A stretch of DNA of 64,000 bases from Setophaga petechia (Eukaryota > Chordata > Aves > Passeriformes > Parulidae): contig JANCRA010000003.1 of assembly GCA_024362935.1 (NCBI GenBank), forward strand, positions 1,671,501 to 1,735,500, written 5' to 3'. Position numbers and translations under genes: made by a program. Shown here piece by piece: positions 9,236-21,255 of this stretch (its first letter is position 1; each line of letters opens with the position of its first letter). Under the pieces are notes generated by a model. The model had not been told where the DNA came from. It saw nothing but the letters and a program-made list of their open reading frames with translations, and searched no databases.

Positions 9236-11344
9236 AGGAGCTCATGCTTGTCTGGACCAGCTGGTCAGTCTAAGGTCCTGAAAGCACCTGCCCCATAATC
9301 CCAAGCCCTGTGACACCCCTGTGTCCTTAATGAAGGAGAGCTGGGAGAAGGAGATGCCATTGCAGGAGTCACTGGGTGACAGTGGGAAGCTGTCAGCCCA
9401 AGTCCAGTGTGAGCCCATCCTGCAGCTGCTCAGGGAGGAGAGCTGGCATCTCCAGGATGAGGAGGAATGAAACAGCCAGGAGAGATGAGAGATAGGGCAG
9501 GGCACACCTTGAGATGAAAGACGTGTGGTTTGTGTTTGAGGAGCAGTGACGTTCAGCGGAGAGGAGTATTTATTTCTTCATTAACTCAGTGCCTGAACAA
9601 GTTTATCTTGAAGCACTGAACAAGTGTCATTAATGTTTCCTTTGAGCAAACAAGGCCCTTTGATAATGCTTACCCTCTTCTGACCTTTATTTTAATTTTG
9701 AATGGTACTAATTAACACCGATCATTGATTCAAACACTAAACTGGTTGTTCCTGCTAAATGCAAAGCAAATGCTTTGTGGTCAGGAGCAAAATGTGGGCA
9801 GGCTTCTGTAGGGAAACTCCAGGGCTGTGGGACACTGGCACTGGTGTGTTCAAACAAGGGAATTTCCTCTCTGGTTCTGGGGGAGTAGCTGGGAATAACA
9901 CATCCCTTAGGAGAGGAGAGGGAGCTCTCGGCAGATGGATTGTGGAGGCAGTGCTGGGAACCAGAACCATGTACACACTTTTCTTTGAGCTTTTTCCTCA
10001 AGTGCCTGGTTTTCAGCTCCCTTGGTGAGTGCATTTGGTGATGGCTGAACAGTTCTGCTCTGATACCAATTCCCTCCCCAGCACCAAGGATTTGTTTCCC
10101 CTGGTCATGGGGGATGCTCCTTCATGCTTAGAAGTTAATTCATCTTGTTCACCGACCTCAACCAGTTCTCCAGAGCAAACCTGCCCACTAACCTGACCAA
10201 AACTCCCCACAGCTGTTCTGGGATGTTGTTTTCACCCCATTTCTCCAAAACACAGGCAGAGAGGGGGGGCTCAGTTTGTGCCAGAGGGTCTCTGTGGCCA
10301 GAAAACCTGGGATGAGTTTGGGGGAGGAGGAAGGAGTTTTACTGTAGGGAGACCAAGGGCCAGGGTTTTCTTTCTCTGCACAAGCCACACCTGGGCATTG
10401 TACTTGGATAACTCATGGAGAGTGAGACAGCCACACAAGCTTAAGGGACAAAACAGGATTTTGAGCTCCAGTGTGAAACCCTCCCTGTGTCATATGAGTG
10501 TGAGTAACCACTGTGGTGAGACAGACTGTGGCCAGGACACAGAGGCTGGGGATTTGGAGGTCAAATCCAACTGGAAGCAACTCCACCAGAGCTTTAGTTT
10601 CCTCTCTGAGGAATGGGGCTAAAAGATTTCCCTGCATAGAGCTCTGGATCTCCACACCAAACTGCTTTTTATCTTGTTTGGATTAGATATTAAGCAAGAC
10701 AGCAGTGCTGCTGAAAGACAGGACCCATCTATTTTGGGCTAATATTTTGCACTGTGGGCCCATGATATTTCTAGCACAAGCAAGGCAAGATAAAACATCC
10801 ACTGGCAATGACTGTCAAGCCTGTAACAGCTTCCAGAGCAGGCCAGTAGATATAATTATGACTTTCTATGACCAACAGCTTGGCACAGCTAAACAAAACC
10901 TCTTCCTAGACCCCATGAGAATTTTTATCACCCACAGAACAATCTGGTTTGCACAACTCCATGCCAGTTATAAACTCAGCCTGCCTTTAGCCATGCTTCC
11001 TCAGCCTGGAAGTCCTGTGAGTCTGATTTTAAGCAGGATAGTTTAAACTCCTCATTCAAGAGCCCCACCACATCAGAGGGCAGCAAATGAATCACGTACC
11101 CGCTTTATCTGATGATGTGTTTTTGTAAAAGGAGCCACATGCAGTGAGGAACTTGCTGTTGCAGGGAATTTGTGTTTACATAAATCTCCAGCCCACAGAT
11201 TTATTTCCCTCCGCCATTCCCTGTATGTAAAATGCTCATTGGGAGCTATTTAAAAACCATCACCATACAAATAGTTTACAAACTGAAGCTGGGAAGGGGG
11301 AGGAAATGCATGATTGCAAAGGGATGGAGTGTTTAGGGAGCTGG
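9236..11344. other. Unique non-coding stretch with candidate conserved segments
   Basis: No repeats recognised. Positions 9540-9770 are AT-rich with ATTA-type homeodomain cores and a CCCTTTGATAA motif resembling a TCF/LEF site. Positions 10640-11290 are also low in repeats and contain the 113-codon frame at 10705-11046 (+), whose product I do not recognise. These two blocks are the best candidates here for conserved non-coding DNA, by inspection only. Confidence 0.5.
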
Positions 11345-11512
11345 TTTGTGGCTCTGGGGAGACCTTAGAGCACCTTCTAGTACCTAAAGGAGCTCCAAGA
11401 GAGCTGGAGAGGGACTTTGTACAAGGGCATGGGGTGACAGGACAAGGGGAAATGACTTTAAGATGAAGGAGGGGAGATTTAGATCAGATATTAAGCAAGA
11501 GATTTTTCCTAA
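11345..11512 (+). mobile_element. CR1 LINE fragment, internal piece
   Basis: Contains the sense CR1 blocks CACCTTCTAGTACCTAAAGG, GAGCTGGAGAGGGACTTT, ACAAGGGCATGGGGTGACAG and the block with TTTAGATCAGATATTAAGC. The usual downstream part (GTGAGGGTGGTGAGG onward) and the 3' terminus are missing. The fragment stops at the T-rich run at 11513, so it is truncated at both ends. Confidence 0.88.
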
Positions 11513-11526
11513 GAGGTTTTTTTTCT

Positions 11527-11559
<33 letters not shown>

Positions 11560-11585
11560 TTGTTGTTGTTGTTTTGTTTTGTTTT
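11513..11585. repeat. T-rich tract with GTT and GTTTT repeats
   Basis: A run of about 31 T bases lies at 11528-11558, followed by (GTT)n and then (GTTTT)n. It may be the reverse-complemented poly(A) tail of an older insertion at the CR1 break, but no element body is recognisable beyond it. Confidence 0.85.
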
Positions 11586-12253
11586 CAATGCAGAAAGTAA
11601 GAGTTATGTTAAATGTCCACAAAGACACCTATACCTAAGAACATCAACAGCACATTATCTCTACTCCTGGCAAGAATGAATCAATTTATTGCAAATCAAA
11701 AAAATGCTTGCAGGCTTTGAATGTTGAAAGGACTATGAAGCAGTGTCTCAGATCTGCAATGATGCTTAATTATCCTCAAAAGCCTTGAAATCAGGCCCTG
11801 AAATCCCACTGACTTATGTGATTTGGCTGACTCCTGATCCTCACCCTGCTGTCTTGATCCAAACATCCCCCAGCAAAACAGCTCCTGTACCCTCCCTTTT
11901 GGAGGCTCTTGCACACAAGATCACATGCTTGCCAACCACGCACTGCAAACTTATTCTGGACAACACCAGAAGTGATTTTCTCATGCCTAATTCTCTCTCC
12001 CTGTCCATACTTTTCCCCTAGGTCTGTTTGGGGCTACCTGCCTCCCACTCATGGCTTCCTTGTCTGGTCCTGCCGCTGAATCCTGCCCAAATCCAGGTTT
12101 TCCTTTCCTCCAGATGTTTCTGCTTTCCTGAGCAGAGTTTAAAAGCTCTTCCTAAGGGACACAACAGCAGCCCCCAATCCTGAGGACTGGGTACTTTGCA
12201 GATGAGGCTGAGACTGTGGCTACAAATGGTGGTCTGGAAAATCTGCTTTGGTC
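11586..12253. other. Unique non-coding stretch, no gene recognised
   Basis: Ordinary composition with no repeat family. Two short opposing frames (11696-11914 - and 11785-12021 +) are not recognisable. Confidence 0.55.
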
Positions 12254-12535
12254 ACAGAATCACAGAATGGCTCAAGTTGGAAGGGACCTCAAGATCATCC
12301 AGTTCCACCCCTTTCCATGGGCAGGGACACCTTCCACTATCCCAGGTTGTTCCATGGTCCATCCCACCTGGCCTGGAGCACTGCCAGGGATGGGGCAGCC
12401 ACAGCTTCTGTGGGCAGTGTGTGCCAGGGCCTCAGCAGCCTCAGAGGGAAGAATTCTTTCCTAACATCTAATCTCACCCCACCCTTTGCCAGTTTAAAGC
12501 CATTCTCCCTTGTCCCATCAATACATGTCCCCTCA
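12254..12535 (-). mobile_element. CR1 LINE fragment, 3' end, antisense
   Basis: The left edge carries TCACAGAATGGCTCAAGTTG and GAAGGGACCTCAAGATCATC, the reversed CR1 3' end. The CCATGGGCAGGGACACCTTC block, the GGGGCAGCCACAGCTTCTGT block and the GTTTAAAGCCATTCTCCC block follow. Three overlapping plus-strand frames (12196-12628) are antisense shadows of this element. Confidence 0.93.
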
Positions 12536-13048
12536 CCAGATCTTGCTCAGGTGTTTTTGCAGCAGTGTTCCTCTGTTCCTGTGTCACCAAAGGAGGACAG
12601 TGCTGGTTCCCTGCCCCTTTCCTGTTAATGTCCTGGCTTCCAACAGTGTCCCATGCACTCTCTTGGAGGACAGTCTTGCCCCAAATAGCACCTCCCTTCC
12701 CAAGCCTCATGCCAGGCTCAGCTTAGCTCTGGGAAAACCCTTTGGCTCCCACGTCACTGAGAGCTGGCCCCGAGCCTTTTTTGCAGGATGCAGAACACAT
12801 CTGGTGCTGCCTGCGTGGGCTTTGATTACGGTGCTGAGAGTTTATCATCACCTACTTAACCCTGCCTTAGAGGAGCTCCTTGTGCTGCCCCAGGTTACTC
12901 TGTTTGCTGGGGCTGCTGCAGGGAGGAGCAGCTTGTGCACACAGACATCATTAAAGGCAGGCTCAGCTCGTGTGTGAGGCACCTGCAATAACTGGGCTGT
13001 ACTAATGGGTTGTGCCTGTTGTTAACATCACTGAGGTGCCCAGGGCCC
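12536..13048. other. Unique non-coding stretch, no gene recognised
   Basis: GC-moderate sequence with a 155-codon plus frame (12510-12977) that begins inside CR1 and has no recognisable domain. Nothing else is seen. Confidence 0.55.
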
Positions 13049-13284
13049 AGGCTGGGATCAGCACTCATGGGCTGATCCAGACCCCAAGGCTCAGGCTGGG
13101 ATCAGCACTCCTGAGCTGATCCAGGTCCCAGAGCTCAGGCTGGGATCAGCACTCCTGGGTTGATCCAGAGCCCAGGGCTCAGGATGGGATCAGCACTCCT
13201 GGGCTGATCCAAATCCCAAGGCTCAGGCTGGGATCAGCACTCCTGGCCTGATCCAGACCCCATGGCTCAGGCTGGGATCAGCAT
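13049..13284. repeat. 44-bp minisatellite, about five copies
   Basis: AGGCTGGGATCAGCA (or AGGATGGG) begins at 13049, 13093, 13137, 13181, 13225 and 13269, an exact 44-bp period. Each unit ends in a GCTGATCCAGA-like block and CCC..GGCTC. The CTGGGATCAGCACTC and TGATCCAG parts are partly self-complementary (GATCAG/CTGATC), so each unit could fold into a small hairpin. The sixth copy is partial. Confidence 0.95.
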
Positions 13285-13629
13285 GCTTTGTGCCATGCAG
13301 GTATTTGGGAGGGAAATTCTGATGTGGTGTAGTTTCTAAGGAGGTTTTGTGAGTGGCTGTCACTGCCCTGTAAATGTTTGGAAGGACATTATTCAAAATC
13401 CAGTGAATGCTGGAGCTGGCAGAAGGATGGAGTCTCTGCTCCCGTTGCAGGGGTGCTGACTCTCCTTGATGGGAGGAAGCAGAGATGCAAGGGGGGTTTG
13501 CTCTGCTCTGAGGAGATGTTTTTGGTGTGGGGCAGTGTGGTGACTTGCTGGGCAGAAGAGCTCAGTCACTGCATGGGCTCAGGCTGCATGTTAGAGAGGA
13601 AACCAGAGAACATGTGGATGCCTCATTCC
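13285..13629. other. Unique non-coding stretch, no gene recognised
   Basis: No repeat. A 126-codon plus frame (13378-13758) runs into the following CR1 piece and is not recognised. Confidence 0.5.
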
Positions 13630-13757
13630 CAAAAGTGTTCCAGGCCAGGCTTGGAGAAACCTGGTCCAGTGAAAAGTGTTGAGGGGCTGGAACTGAATGG
13701 TCTTGGTGCCCTCTTCCCATCAAACTGTTCTACAATTCCATGGTTCAATGAAATGTG
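13630..13757 (+). mobile_element. CR1 LINE fragment, extreme 3' end
   Basis: Sense CR1 3' sequence, degraded: GTTCCAGGCCAGGCTTGGAG near 13637, a GAGGGGCTGGAACTGAATGG block near 13681 and a terminal TTCTACAATTCCATGGTTC. It is short and diverged, so it is probably older than the other copies. Confidence 0.82.
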
Positions 13758-15324
13758 ATATAAGGAGGGATATAAGCAGGGAGCCCTCCCAGCAGCAGAG
13801 CAAAGTGGGGACAGGAGCCAGAGCAGAAAGGAGGAAAGAGAGATGCAGTGAAATTAAAAAACTTAAGTTTGGTTATTCCTGTGGATACTTTTGGGGCACT
13901 TTGGCATGAGGATCCTCCAGGGATGTGTCCCAGCAGATGCTCTGTGCTCTGCAGCCTCTCCTCTTCCTGCAGCCCCCTCAGCAGTAACTCCAGCTGGCTG
14001 AGAAGAGGGAAGAGAGTTCATCCCCAGCAACAGGTGATTCATCTCCCAAGCAGCCTCCTTGTGAGTGTCCCAGACACCCCTCTGGAGTGTGGATTCAGCA
14101 AGAGCAGGGTCAGCCCAGCCTCCTCCAGTGCCAAGTCACCCCTTTGGTCACCACATCCAGAGGGGAACATGGGAAATGTTGCAACAGCCTGAGGGCAGTC
14201 AGGGGTGAGGATGCCAAGGAATGTGCTCAGCACTGGATTGCTCTGTGCTAGGGAAAGGGAGGCATTTATATAGAAAAAAGACACAGTTTGGGCAAGAGAG
14301 GCCTTTGCTGGCAACCGGCTGAGAGGGAAGCCTTGAAATACCCTTGAAGGATATCACAGATCTTCTATTTGCCTTGCAAAACAAAAACCATCCCTCTTCA
14401 CTGTGTTTCCACAGATACAAAGATACAAAATCCAAGGTTATTTCTGATGGGTTTCTTTAGTGCTCAGAGCAGGCTCTTTCCAGAGTGGAAGCATTCCAGC
14501 AGGAATGCCCTCAACAATGCTATTTACCAAAGCAAAGCCTTTATTTTGTGATGAGATGTGCTGAGCTGGAAAACATGGGGGCTTGTGATCTCAGGGACAA
14601 ATCTGCTTATTCAGAGTGTGGTGGGGGAAGCAGTTATTCAGGGCAATTTTAATGGCTGGAGCAGCTGGGTTGTAAATAACCCATGTAGGGCCGAGTCTAA
14701 TTTTTCCCTTAACAGGATGCTCCCACAGATGTGACAATTAATCACAGCAATCAGTGTTTCTGTACCAGTATTTCCAGATAAACTGAACGAGGAGTTCTTG
14801 CTCTTTCAAGGGATCAAATAAAAAATTAAGTCTGGAGGCTTAACACTTAGTCAATAGTTCCCCAGAAACACAGGATATTGAAAGAGAGAAATTACGATGT
14901 GGGAAATGTCTCCTGGACTTGCAGTCTGAAGGCCACAGCTGGGATTTATTGGAAATATCTTGGCAGTTGCCATGGCATTTATTTTGCCTTTTAAAGGTCT
15001 TCCAGGTGATGCTCTTTGACGTTAGAAACGCTAAGTGCAAAAGGAAGCAGGTTAATTGGATTTCTCTGGAAGACAAAACACAAGGGGACCCAGGCTGATA
15101 AGCAGCTGGAGTATTTCCCCACGAGATTGCCAGCTGAGCCTCTGAAAACCAACCCACACCATGGATGCCCTCGTGTGCTGCTGCCTGAGCAATGAGCTCC
15201 CAGCTCACTGGCTGTTGGCAGGTACACAGAGAGCAGGAAAATCCTGCAGGAAAATCCTGCTTTTCTCTCCCCAGCTCCATGAGAACGATCTCAGAGGGGC
15301 TGGTTGACCCTCACAGCAGACCTG
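13758..15324. other. Unique non-coding stretch with a candidate conserved segment
   Basis: Positions 14640-14830 are AT-rich with little low-complexity sequence and contain ACAATTAATCACAG and CAGATAAACTGAACGAG. They are plausible as regulatory DNA but unproven. Frames at 13848-14192 (+) and 14840-15280 (-, 146 codons) have no domains I recognise. Confidence 0.5.
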
Positions 15325-15340
15325 GGGCTGAACATGCGCA

Positions 15341-15640
15341 TGGAATCATAGAATTCTGGAATGGTTTGGGTTGCAAGAGACCCTAAAGATCACCTTGTTC
15401 CAAACTCCCTGCCACAGGCAGGGACAGGTTCCTTCCCATAGACCAGGTTGCTCTCCACCCCATCCACCCCAGCCTTGAAAAATTCCAGGGTTGGGGCATC
15501 CATAACTTCTCTGAGCAACCCATTCCAGATTCCAGTCTGAACCACTGCTCTCCCAGTGAGGTATTTATTCCAAACATCTGAATTTCTCATCTTTTAGTTT
15601 GAAACCACTCCCTCTTCTCTTATCACTATCTGCCCTGCCA
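15341..15640 (-). mobile_element. CR1 LINE 3' fragment, antisense, copy 1 of a duplicated pair
   Basis: Begins with the reversed 3' end (TGGAATCATAGAATTCTGGA, then GGTTTGGGTTGCAAGAGACC). It continues through CTGCCACAGGCAGGGACAGG, the GCTCTCCACCCCATCCA block and CATCTGAATTTCTCATCTTT. It differs from the second copy at scattered sites. Confidence 0.93.
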
Positions 15641-15660
15641 TGATCCTGCTGAACATGAGC

Positions 15661-15960
15661 ATGGAATCACAAAATCCTGGAAGGGTTTGGGTTGAAAGGC
15701 ACCCTAAGGATCACCTTGTTCCAAACTCCCTGCCACAGGCAGGGACAGGTTCCTTCCCATAGACCAGGTTGCTCTCCACCCCATCCAACCCAGCCTTGAA
15801 CAATTGCAGGGTTGGTGCATCCATAGCTTCTCTGAGCAACCCAGTCCAGATTCCAGTCTGAACTGCTGCCCTCACAGTGAGATATTTATTCCAAACATCT
15901 GAATCTCTCATCTTTTGGTTTGAAACTCCCTGTTGTCTCACCACTATCTGCCCTGCCATG
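15661..15960 (-). mobile_element. CR1 LINE 3' fragment, antisense, copy 2 of a duplicated pair
   Basis: Nearly identical in layout to the preceding copy, with TGGAATCACAAAATCCTGGA at the left edge, the CTGCCACAGGCAGGGACAGG block and a CATCTGAATCTCTCATCTTT block. The 89-codon minus frame (15711-15980) and its partner in copy 1 (15390-15590) are related only because the DNA is duplicated. Confidence 0.93.
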
Positions 15961-15962
15961 GT

Positions 15963-18900
15963 CAGGCAAGGGTGCCACATGCTGTGTGTGAAGGCTTGGC
16001 TGTAGGGACAGATTTGGGATCAATCCTGAAGTCTGCTCCCAGATGGAGAAGAGGCTGCTTTGCTCTGGATGAGTCATTCCACCCTTTTCTTCAGCCTCCT
16101 GCTCTGTCAAACCCTGGCCTGATCAGGGAGCCCCTCTTCCCATGAAAGGTCTGGAGGAAGGCTTGGACCATTCTTTGGGAGTTTCCCCATCAGTTTATGG
16201 TGTCAGGCAGGAATTCCTCCCTCTGGGACTGATTGTACCACACAGCCATGTGTCACCCAGGCACTTCAGGATTTATTGGGGTGCTGGTCTCTCCAAGGGG
16301 CTGCATTTCACAAGCCTGAGTCAGGGGAAGGTGAAGAGACATTTCCCTTCTCCCTAGTTCTGATCCCAGCCCCAGGAGCCCACAGCAGGGCAGGGAGGGA
16401 GCCTTGATCCCATGGAGGCTCCTCAGCAGCTGGATCCCCACACCCAGGGCTGAAATGGGAATGCAGGAAAGTGAACTTGTGCCTGAAGTGCCTACATTGT
16501 CCTGAACATCTGTGTCACATCTGCACCCCTGCCTGCTTTAAATCCTGCTCCTGAAGGTAATAGGTGCTTAATCCCTGTGAGCAGGGTGGGAGATGAGAGA
16601 TTTTAGCTTTGTTGTCACCTTTGGAGAAAAAGAAAGAAGCGTTGTGGTTAATGGCAAAAGAAACTGAGCTCTCATTACCATTTGCCCTGTGCTGTGTCCT
16701 TCTTGCTACTATGAGAAGCAGCAGATGAGATAACCTGTGCCTGGATATAAAATGGTACAGTATGGATTAAAAAAAAAAAAAGAACAATAAATAATCCCTA
16801 GAAAAGATCTGTTGTTTGTTTTTTTCTCTTAACACTCCAGTGTTTTTCTTTAAAAGCCAAATAATCATGCCCATGCTTGGGGTTTTCCATCCTGCTGAGA
16901 ACCATTGGGTTTGATTAGCACATTAAGTGCTTGTTGAAATTAAAATTATCAGCAGTTAAAAGATGACCTGAATGGTGAGACAAACAAGATACAGATTTTC
17001 TATGTAAAAGCTGTTTTGTGAACGAAACAAGATGAAGAAAGGTGCTCTTTTTCTCCCAGGAGAGCATGCAGGACACTGCTCATATTTCTTACTTCTTCCC
17101 TCTGCTGCTGCTTTTCTTTCCTCAGTGACCCTCAGGTCACTTGGCCAACACCAGACTCCTGATGGACGTTTTCACAGCCATAAGTTGAATTATTGACAAG
17201 TGAAAAAATGCTCCACTGTGAAGCCAGCCTGCCTTGACCCTCCACCTGCCTTAAAGGAGAGAAGAGCAGCACATGAAATATCTGATTACCAGGGTGAAGA
17301 TAATCCTCAGCTGAGAGGAGCCCCATGAGCTATCTGCTGGGTTCCTATGTCAGAGACAGGTCCTCTGCCACTGACAGAGATGTGGGAGGTTCTTTTGTGG
17401 TTCTCTGCAGGTAAGAATGTCAAGAAGGGCCAATTACACCCAATTTCTCCAGTGCACATTGGTTGGGCCGGGCCTGGCCTGCGGGCGATGCTGCTGATCT
17501 GGCAGTGAGTGCTGGCTCACGTCACTGCCTGCTCTTTGCTGGCCTCAGTTTTGGCTTGTTCAGTCCCCATGGCCATGAATGAGCAAAAGGAGAGGGTTTT
17601 GTGGGCACAGTGAGTGCCTGAGCTGTGCTGCCTCTGCCCCTGGCTGTGCTTTCTGTGAACACTGCTGAGACCATTTCACCTCCTTGTGATTGCCACCCTT
17701 CCATTTCTGTAGCTCCAGATTTACAGTTTGAACCTTTTCCAGCCCAATCCTGCAGCCATGTGACATCATTCTGTCCCTGCTGGTTGGGAGAGGCTCTGAT
17801 ACTGGAAACTGGCTCTTCTTGCAATATTTATGGGCCTCAGCGTCGGCATCTTTGAACTCTCCCTTGCATTAGCAGAGCAGATTGACTTTCTAACCTCTCA
17901 CTCAAAACCAGCTTTCCCCCTTTATTAGAGCTTTTCTCTGAACCATTTAGAGCTTTTCAACTTTCTTTTTGAAGTGAGAACCCCAGGCATGGATATGTTT
18001 TTCCAGCAGCAAATGGTGAATGTGCTGCTCTCCCCCCTTGGCAACCCCCACGCATCCACATCCCAGGACCCTGATTGTTCTCAGGACTTCAGCAAGAGGA
18101 GCTCGAGGGACACCACCAGCCACCAGCCAGGCCCTTGTCCAGTGAAAATTAAATTAAACACTGTTGTGTTAGGTCTGGAGGGGATGGAGTTAAGTCAACC
18201 TACCACAGCTATTTAATTTTGATGGGTCTGGGGCTTTGTTTCTTTTTGGCAAGGATGTTCAAACAAACACTTGTCCAATCTGTGGGTATTACTTCTACTC
18301 CTGACTCTGAATTGAGCCAGATTAAAATAAAAACCTACTGGCTCCAGTGGAAGAAATGTCCAGCTGAGACCTTTGCATCTGACAATGCCAGGGTGGGTTT
18401 GGTGCTGCTCTGTTACTTTGCTGACCCCAAAGCTTCTCTCTTGGCTTATGGACAATGATATAGACTGAAACTTGATTAATGAGCACATACACTACAGGAA
18501 AATGGCTTCAGCATTTGCAAGAAGACAGACAGCCTCAGGCATTTTGTGGCTTTTGACAGCTGGGAGCCATGAATGTCTGTTGTCTTTTTTTTTTTTTTAA
18601 GAAAAAAAAGCTCTCTGTAGAATGAACACATTCAGCAAATGGAAAAAAAAAAAGAAAGAAAACATTACTCCCAGCTGGGGTGAGAAAAATCTAGTCTATC
18701 AGTGAGATTGTCTGGTGGCTAAAAGGCAGCTTCCTGGGCTTTGATATTGGTGGGTTCATTCTCTGCATTCCTCCTTTCTCTGCTTAGATGGCTGGTTAGA
18801 TTCCTCTAAATTCTTTTTTTCTTTTTTTTTTTTTTTTCTGGGTTTTCATTCAGGAAAGACATTTGAGCTATGCAGAGAACTTGCAGCCACATTCCCCTGG

Positions 18901-21255
18901 GAGCACAGTGCATGGACTTGGGTGTTCAAAATGAACTCTGGAGAGCCTGGAGAGGTTGGTGGGAGTGACATTCCACTTTGAAATTCAGAGGAACTCTGGG
19001 GGTACAAAGCAGGAAACAGGGAGTGCTGGCCCAGATTCACTGTGTGAGATGAGAGGGTTGACTCCTGACTTCCATCTGAAGGAAGAGATCCATGATGTTT
19101 CTCCTCCAGCATCACTGCTGGTTGCTCACACAGCCAGACAGACCCTGCTGCTCTGGGTGTACCAGGCTGCTGGTCAGGGATGCAAGGAAAATGATTTATG
19201 GAGGAGGATAAGGTTCTGGGGAATATGATGCACTCTGTGTGTTATGCAGGTTGAAGCTGGCCTACAGATTGTGTGCTTGGCATGTCTGCTTTAAAATTAA
19301 TAATTTGTTTAAGTGATATCCCAATTTGGGATGATTTCCTGAGTTTGAGGCCTAAAATGCAACTTTAGGGAAGAATTCCTTAATCCAACAAATAAATCTG
19401 TTGCAGACATAGGAGTGTTTTCTGTTGTTTTTCATGGAGTTCTTTATAGCTTTCAGATGGGACACTCCCAGCTTCCTCCAGAAACTGCACTTGCAACAAG
19501 TTCAACTTCTGGTCAGCACCAAAAATCCACAAAGAATATCAAATTGTGCAGGGTCCCAGTTGCAAAAGCCAAGAAGGACTAGCACTATTTTGTGAACATA
19601 TTTGTTTCCTTTCCATAGGAAAGGATTGATTGCTGTGTTAAAAGGAGTGTGTTTCTTACAGAGCAGGCAGCCTGATGTGTTGGTAATTATTAATAATAAA
19701 GGATTTCTCCTCTAGGATGTGGCAATGGGCTTCAGACTCACCTCCTCCTCCTCTCTTACAAAAAGGGGGAACAGAGACTAATTTATAGAGATAGGCTGTG
19801 CTGTGTGATGGCTGGCAGAACACATGGCTGATGTTTCCATGCTGGAATGTTACCCCATAGGTTCAATAATGGGTCCCCAAAGCCCCCTTTTGTCCCAGCC
19901 TGGGGACAGGTCCCTCCAGTGCTGGGATTTCCCATACCTCCCACAGCCAATGGCTCTGCTGGCAGCAGGACACCCCTCCTGAAGGGCTTTTTGTGCCTGT
20001 CACTGACCTTCAAGCCTGTTTTCTCCAGGATCTGTTGGATGTGTGTGTGGGTTTGAGAGGAGAGGTCCCTTGGCCCTGGGAGCACTTGTGGCAGTGAAAT
20101 CAGGTGTAGTGAGAGAAATGTGGGGCCTGAGGCTCTGCACAGTGTGGGAGGCAGAGGAGGGCTGGCAGGGATGGCAGTGGGAGGCTGAGGCTGTAATTTT
20201 CTCCCTCTGATCTGCCTCACTTGTAAATAGGCATTTCCAGCCCTCGGGAGTGGCCTGCACATGGGATCCATCCACTGTGTGCCAGCTCCCCCAGGAGTGG
20301 GTTCAAAGGGAAGGCAATGCTCCATCAGAGAGCTAATTGAGGAACTGAGCCTGGAGTCTGCTTGCAGAACAACCTGTTTCCTCCATCCTATTTGATTTCA
20401 ATTCCACTTGCCTGGAAAACTCAGATCTGTGCATCCACATGCCAGCTCTGTTCATTTCCCTATGGCCCCACACATCTTGCTGCAAATTATCCAAACCATG
20501 CTCATGCATTTCCTCTTCATCCTTTGGTTGCCTGTATTTAATATTTGCAATAACCTGTGCTGTGTTTCCTGCAGTTGCAGCTGTGTGTTTTGCTGGCAAA
20601 GGCCAATGGTGCTTAAAGGCCATTTATTTTTCCATTCTGGTGGGGGGGAGATTTTGCTGCTTATATATCAATATGATGGCTTGCAGTGTTCTGGCAAGCT
20701 GGGGAAAGAAGATAAGAATGAAAAAAATGCTGCATTTCATGACCCAGTGGCTTATGCTCTGTGTGCTTCACTGTGGACATTTAACAATCAGGAGAGAAGC
20801 TCTTCTATGCCCCTTAAAATATCCACATCTTTAATGTAAATGAATCAGAACCATTTTTTCATGGTTGGGTCATGGGACTCTGGAGTCAGAGGGGATAACA
20901 GTAGGGATATTGTATAAATGGATGAAAAGAGCAAGCCCTGACATTGGAGCAGACACTTGGTGCAGAGAGATGTAATAAAGAGATGGCTAACTAGTCTCAT
21001 GTGCTTAATTTCTGTGTTACATTTGGTTTCTCTTCTGAATGTCCCTGAAATGAGAGGGGACATGTGCAGGTCAGCAGGGTGCTGAGCCCAGGGTTGGGAG
21101 CTCCATTCTTGGTACCACCACTACCTTGCAGGGTGATTTTAGGTACATCTTTCCCCTCTTTGTTTCCATTGCAGCTTTTCTCTCTCACCCAGCCAAAGCA
21201 CAAGTGCTTTGGGGCAGAGATCATCTGTCCCTCTGTGGTTACTCAGTGTCTGGGA
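15963..21255. other. Long unique stretch without recognisable repeats or genes
   Basis: About 5.3 kb with no CR1, LTR or minisatellite that I can recognise. It holds A or T runs near 16770, 18586-18608, 18641-18661 and 18811-18838. Frames such as 19783-20325 (-, 180 codons), 20408-20839 (+) and 20439-20834 (+) overlap in different phases and show no domain. Low repeat density over this length is notable relative to the rest of the window, but no exon can be supported. Confidence 0.55.

Larger units (their letters stand above)
15325..15962. repeat. 321-bp tandem duplication containing a CR1 fragment
   Basis: The flanking word AACATGNGCATGGAATCA occurs at 15331 and 15652, so the unit is 321 bp. 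The duplicated segment is almost entirely CR1, together with a short non-CR1 leader (CTGAACATG). Because the leader is duplicated too, this is a tandem duplication of an already inserted CR1, not two independent insertions. Confidence 0.93.
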
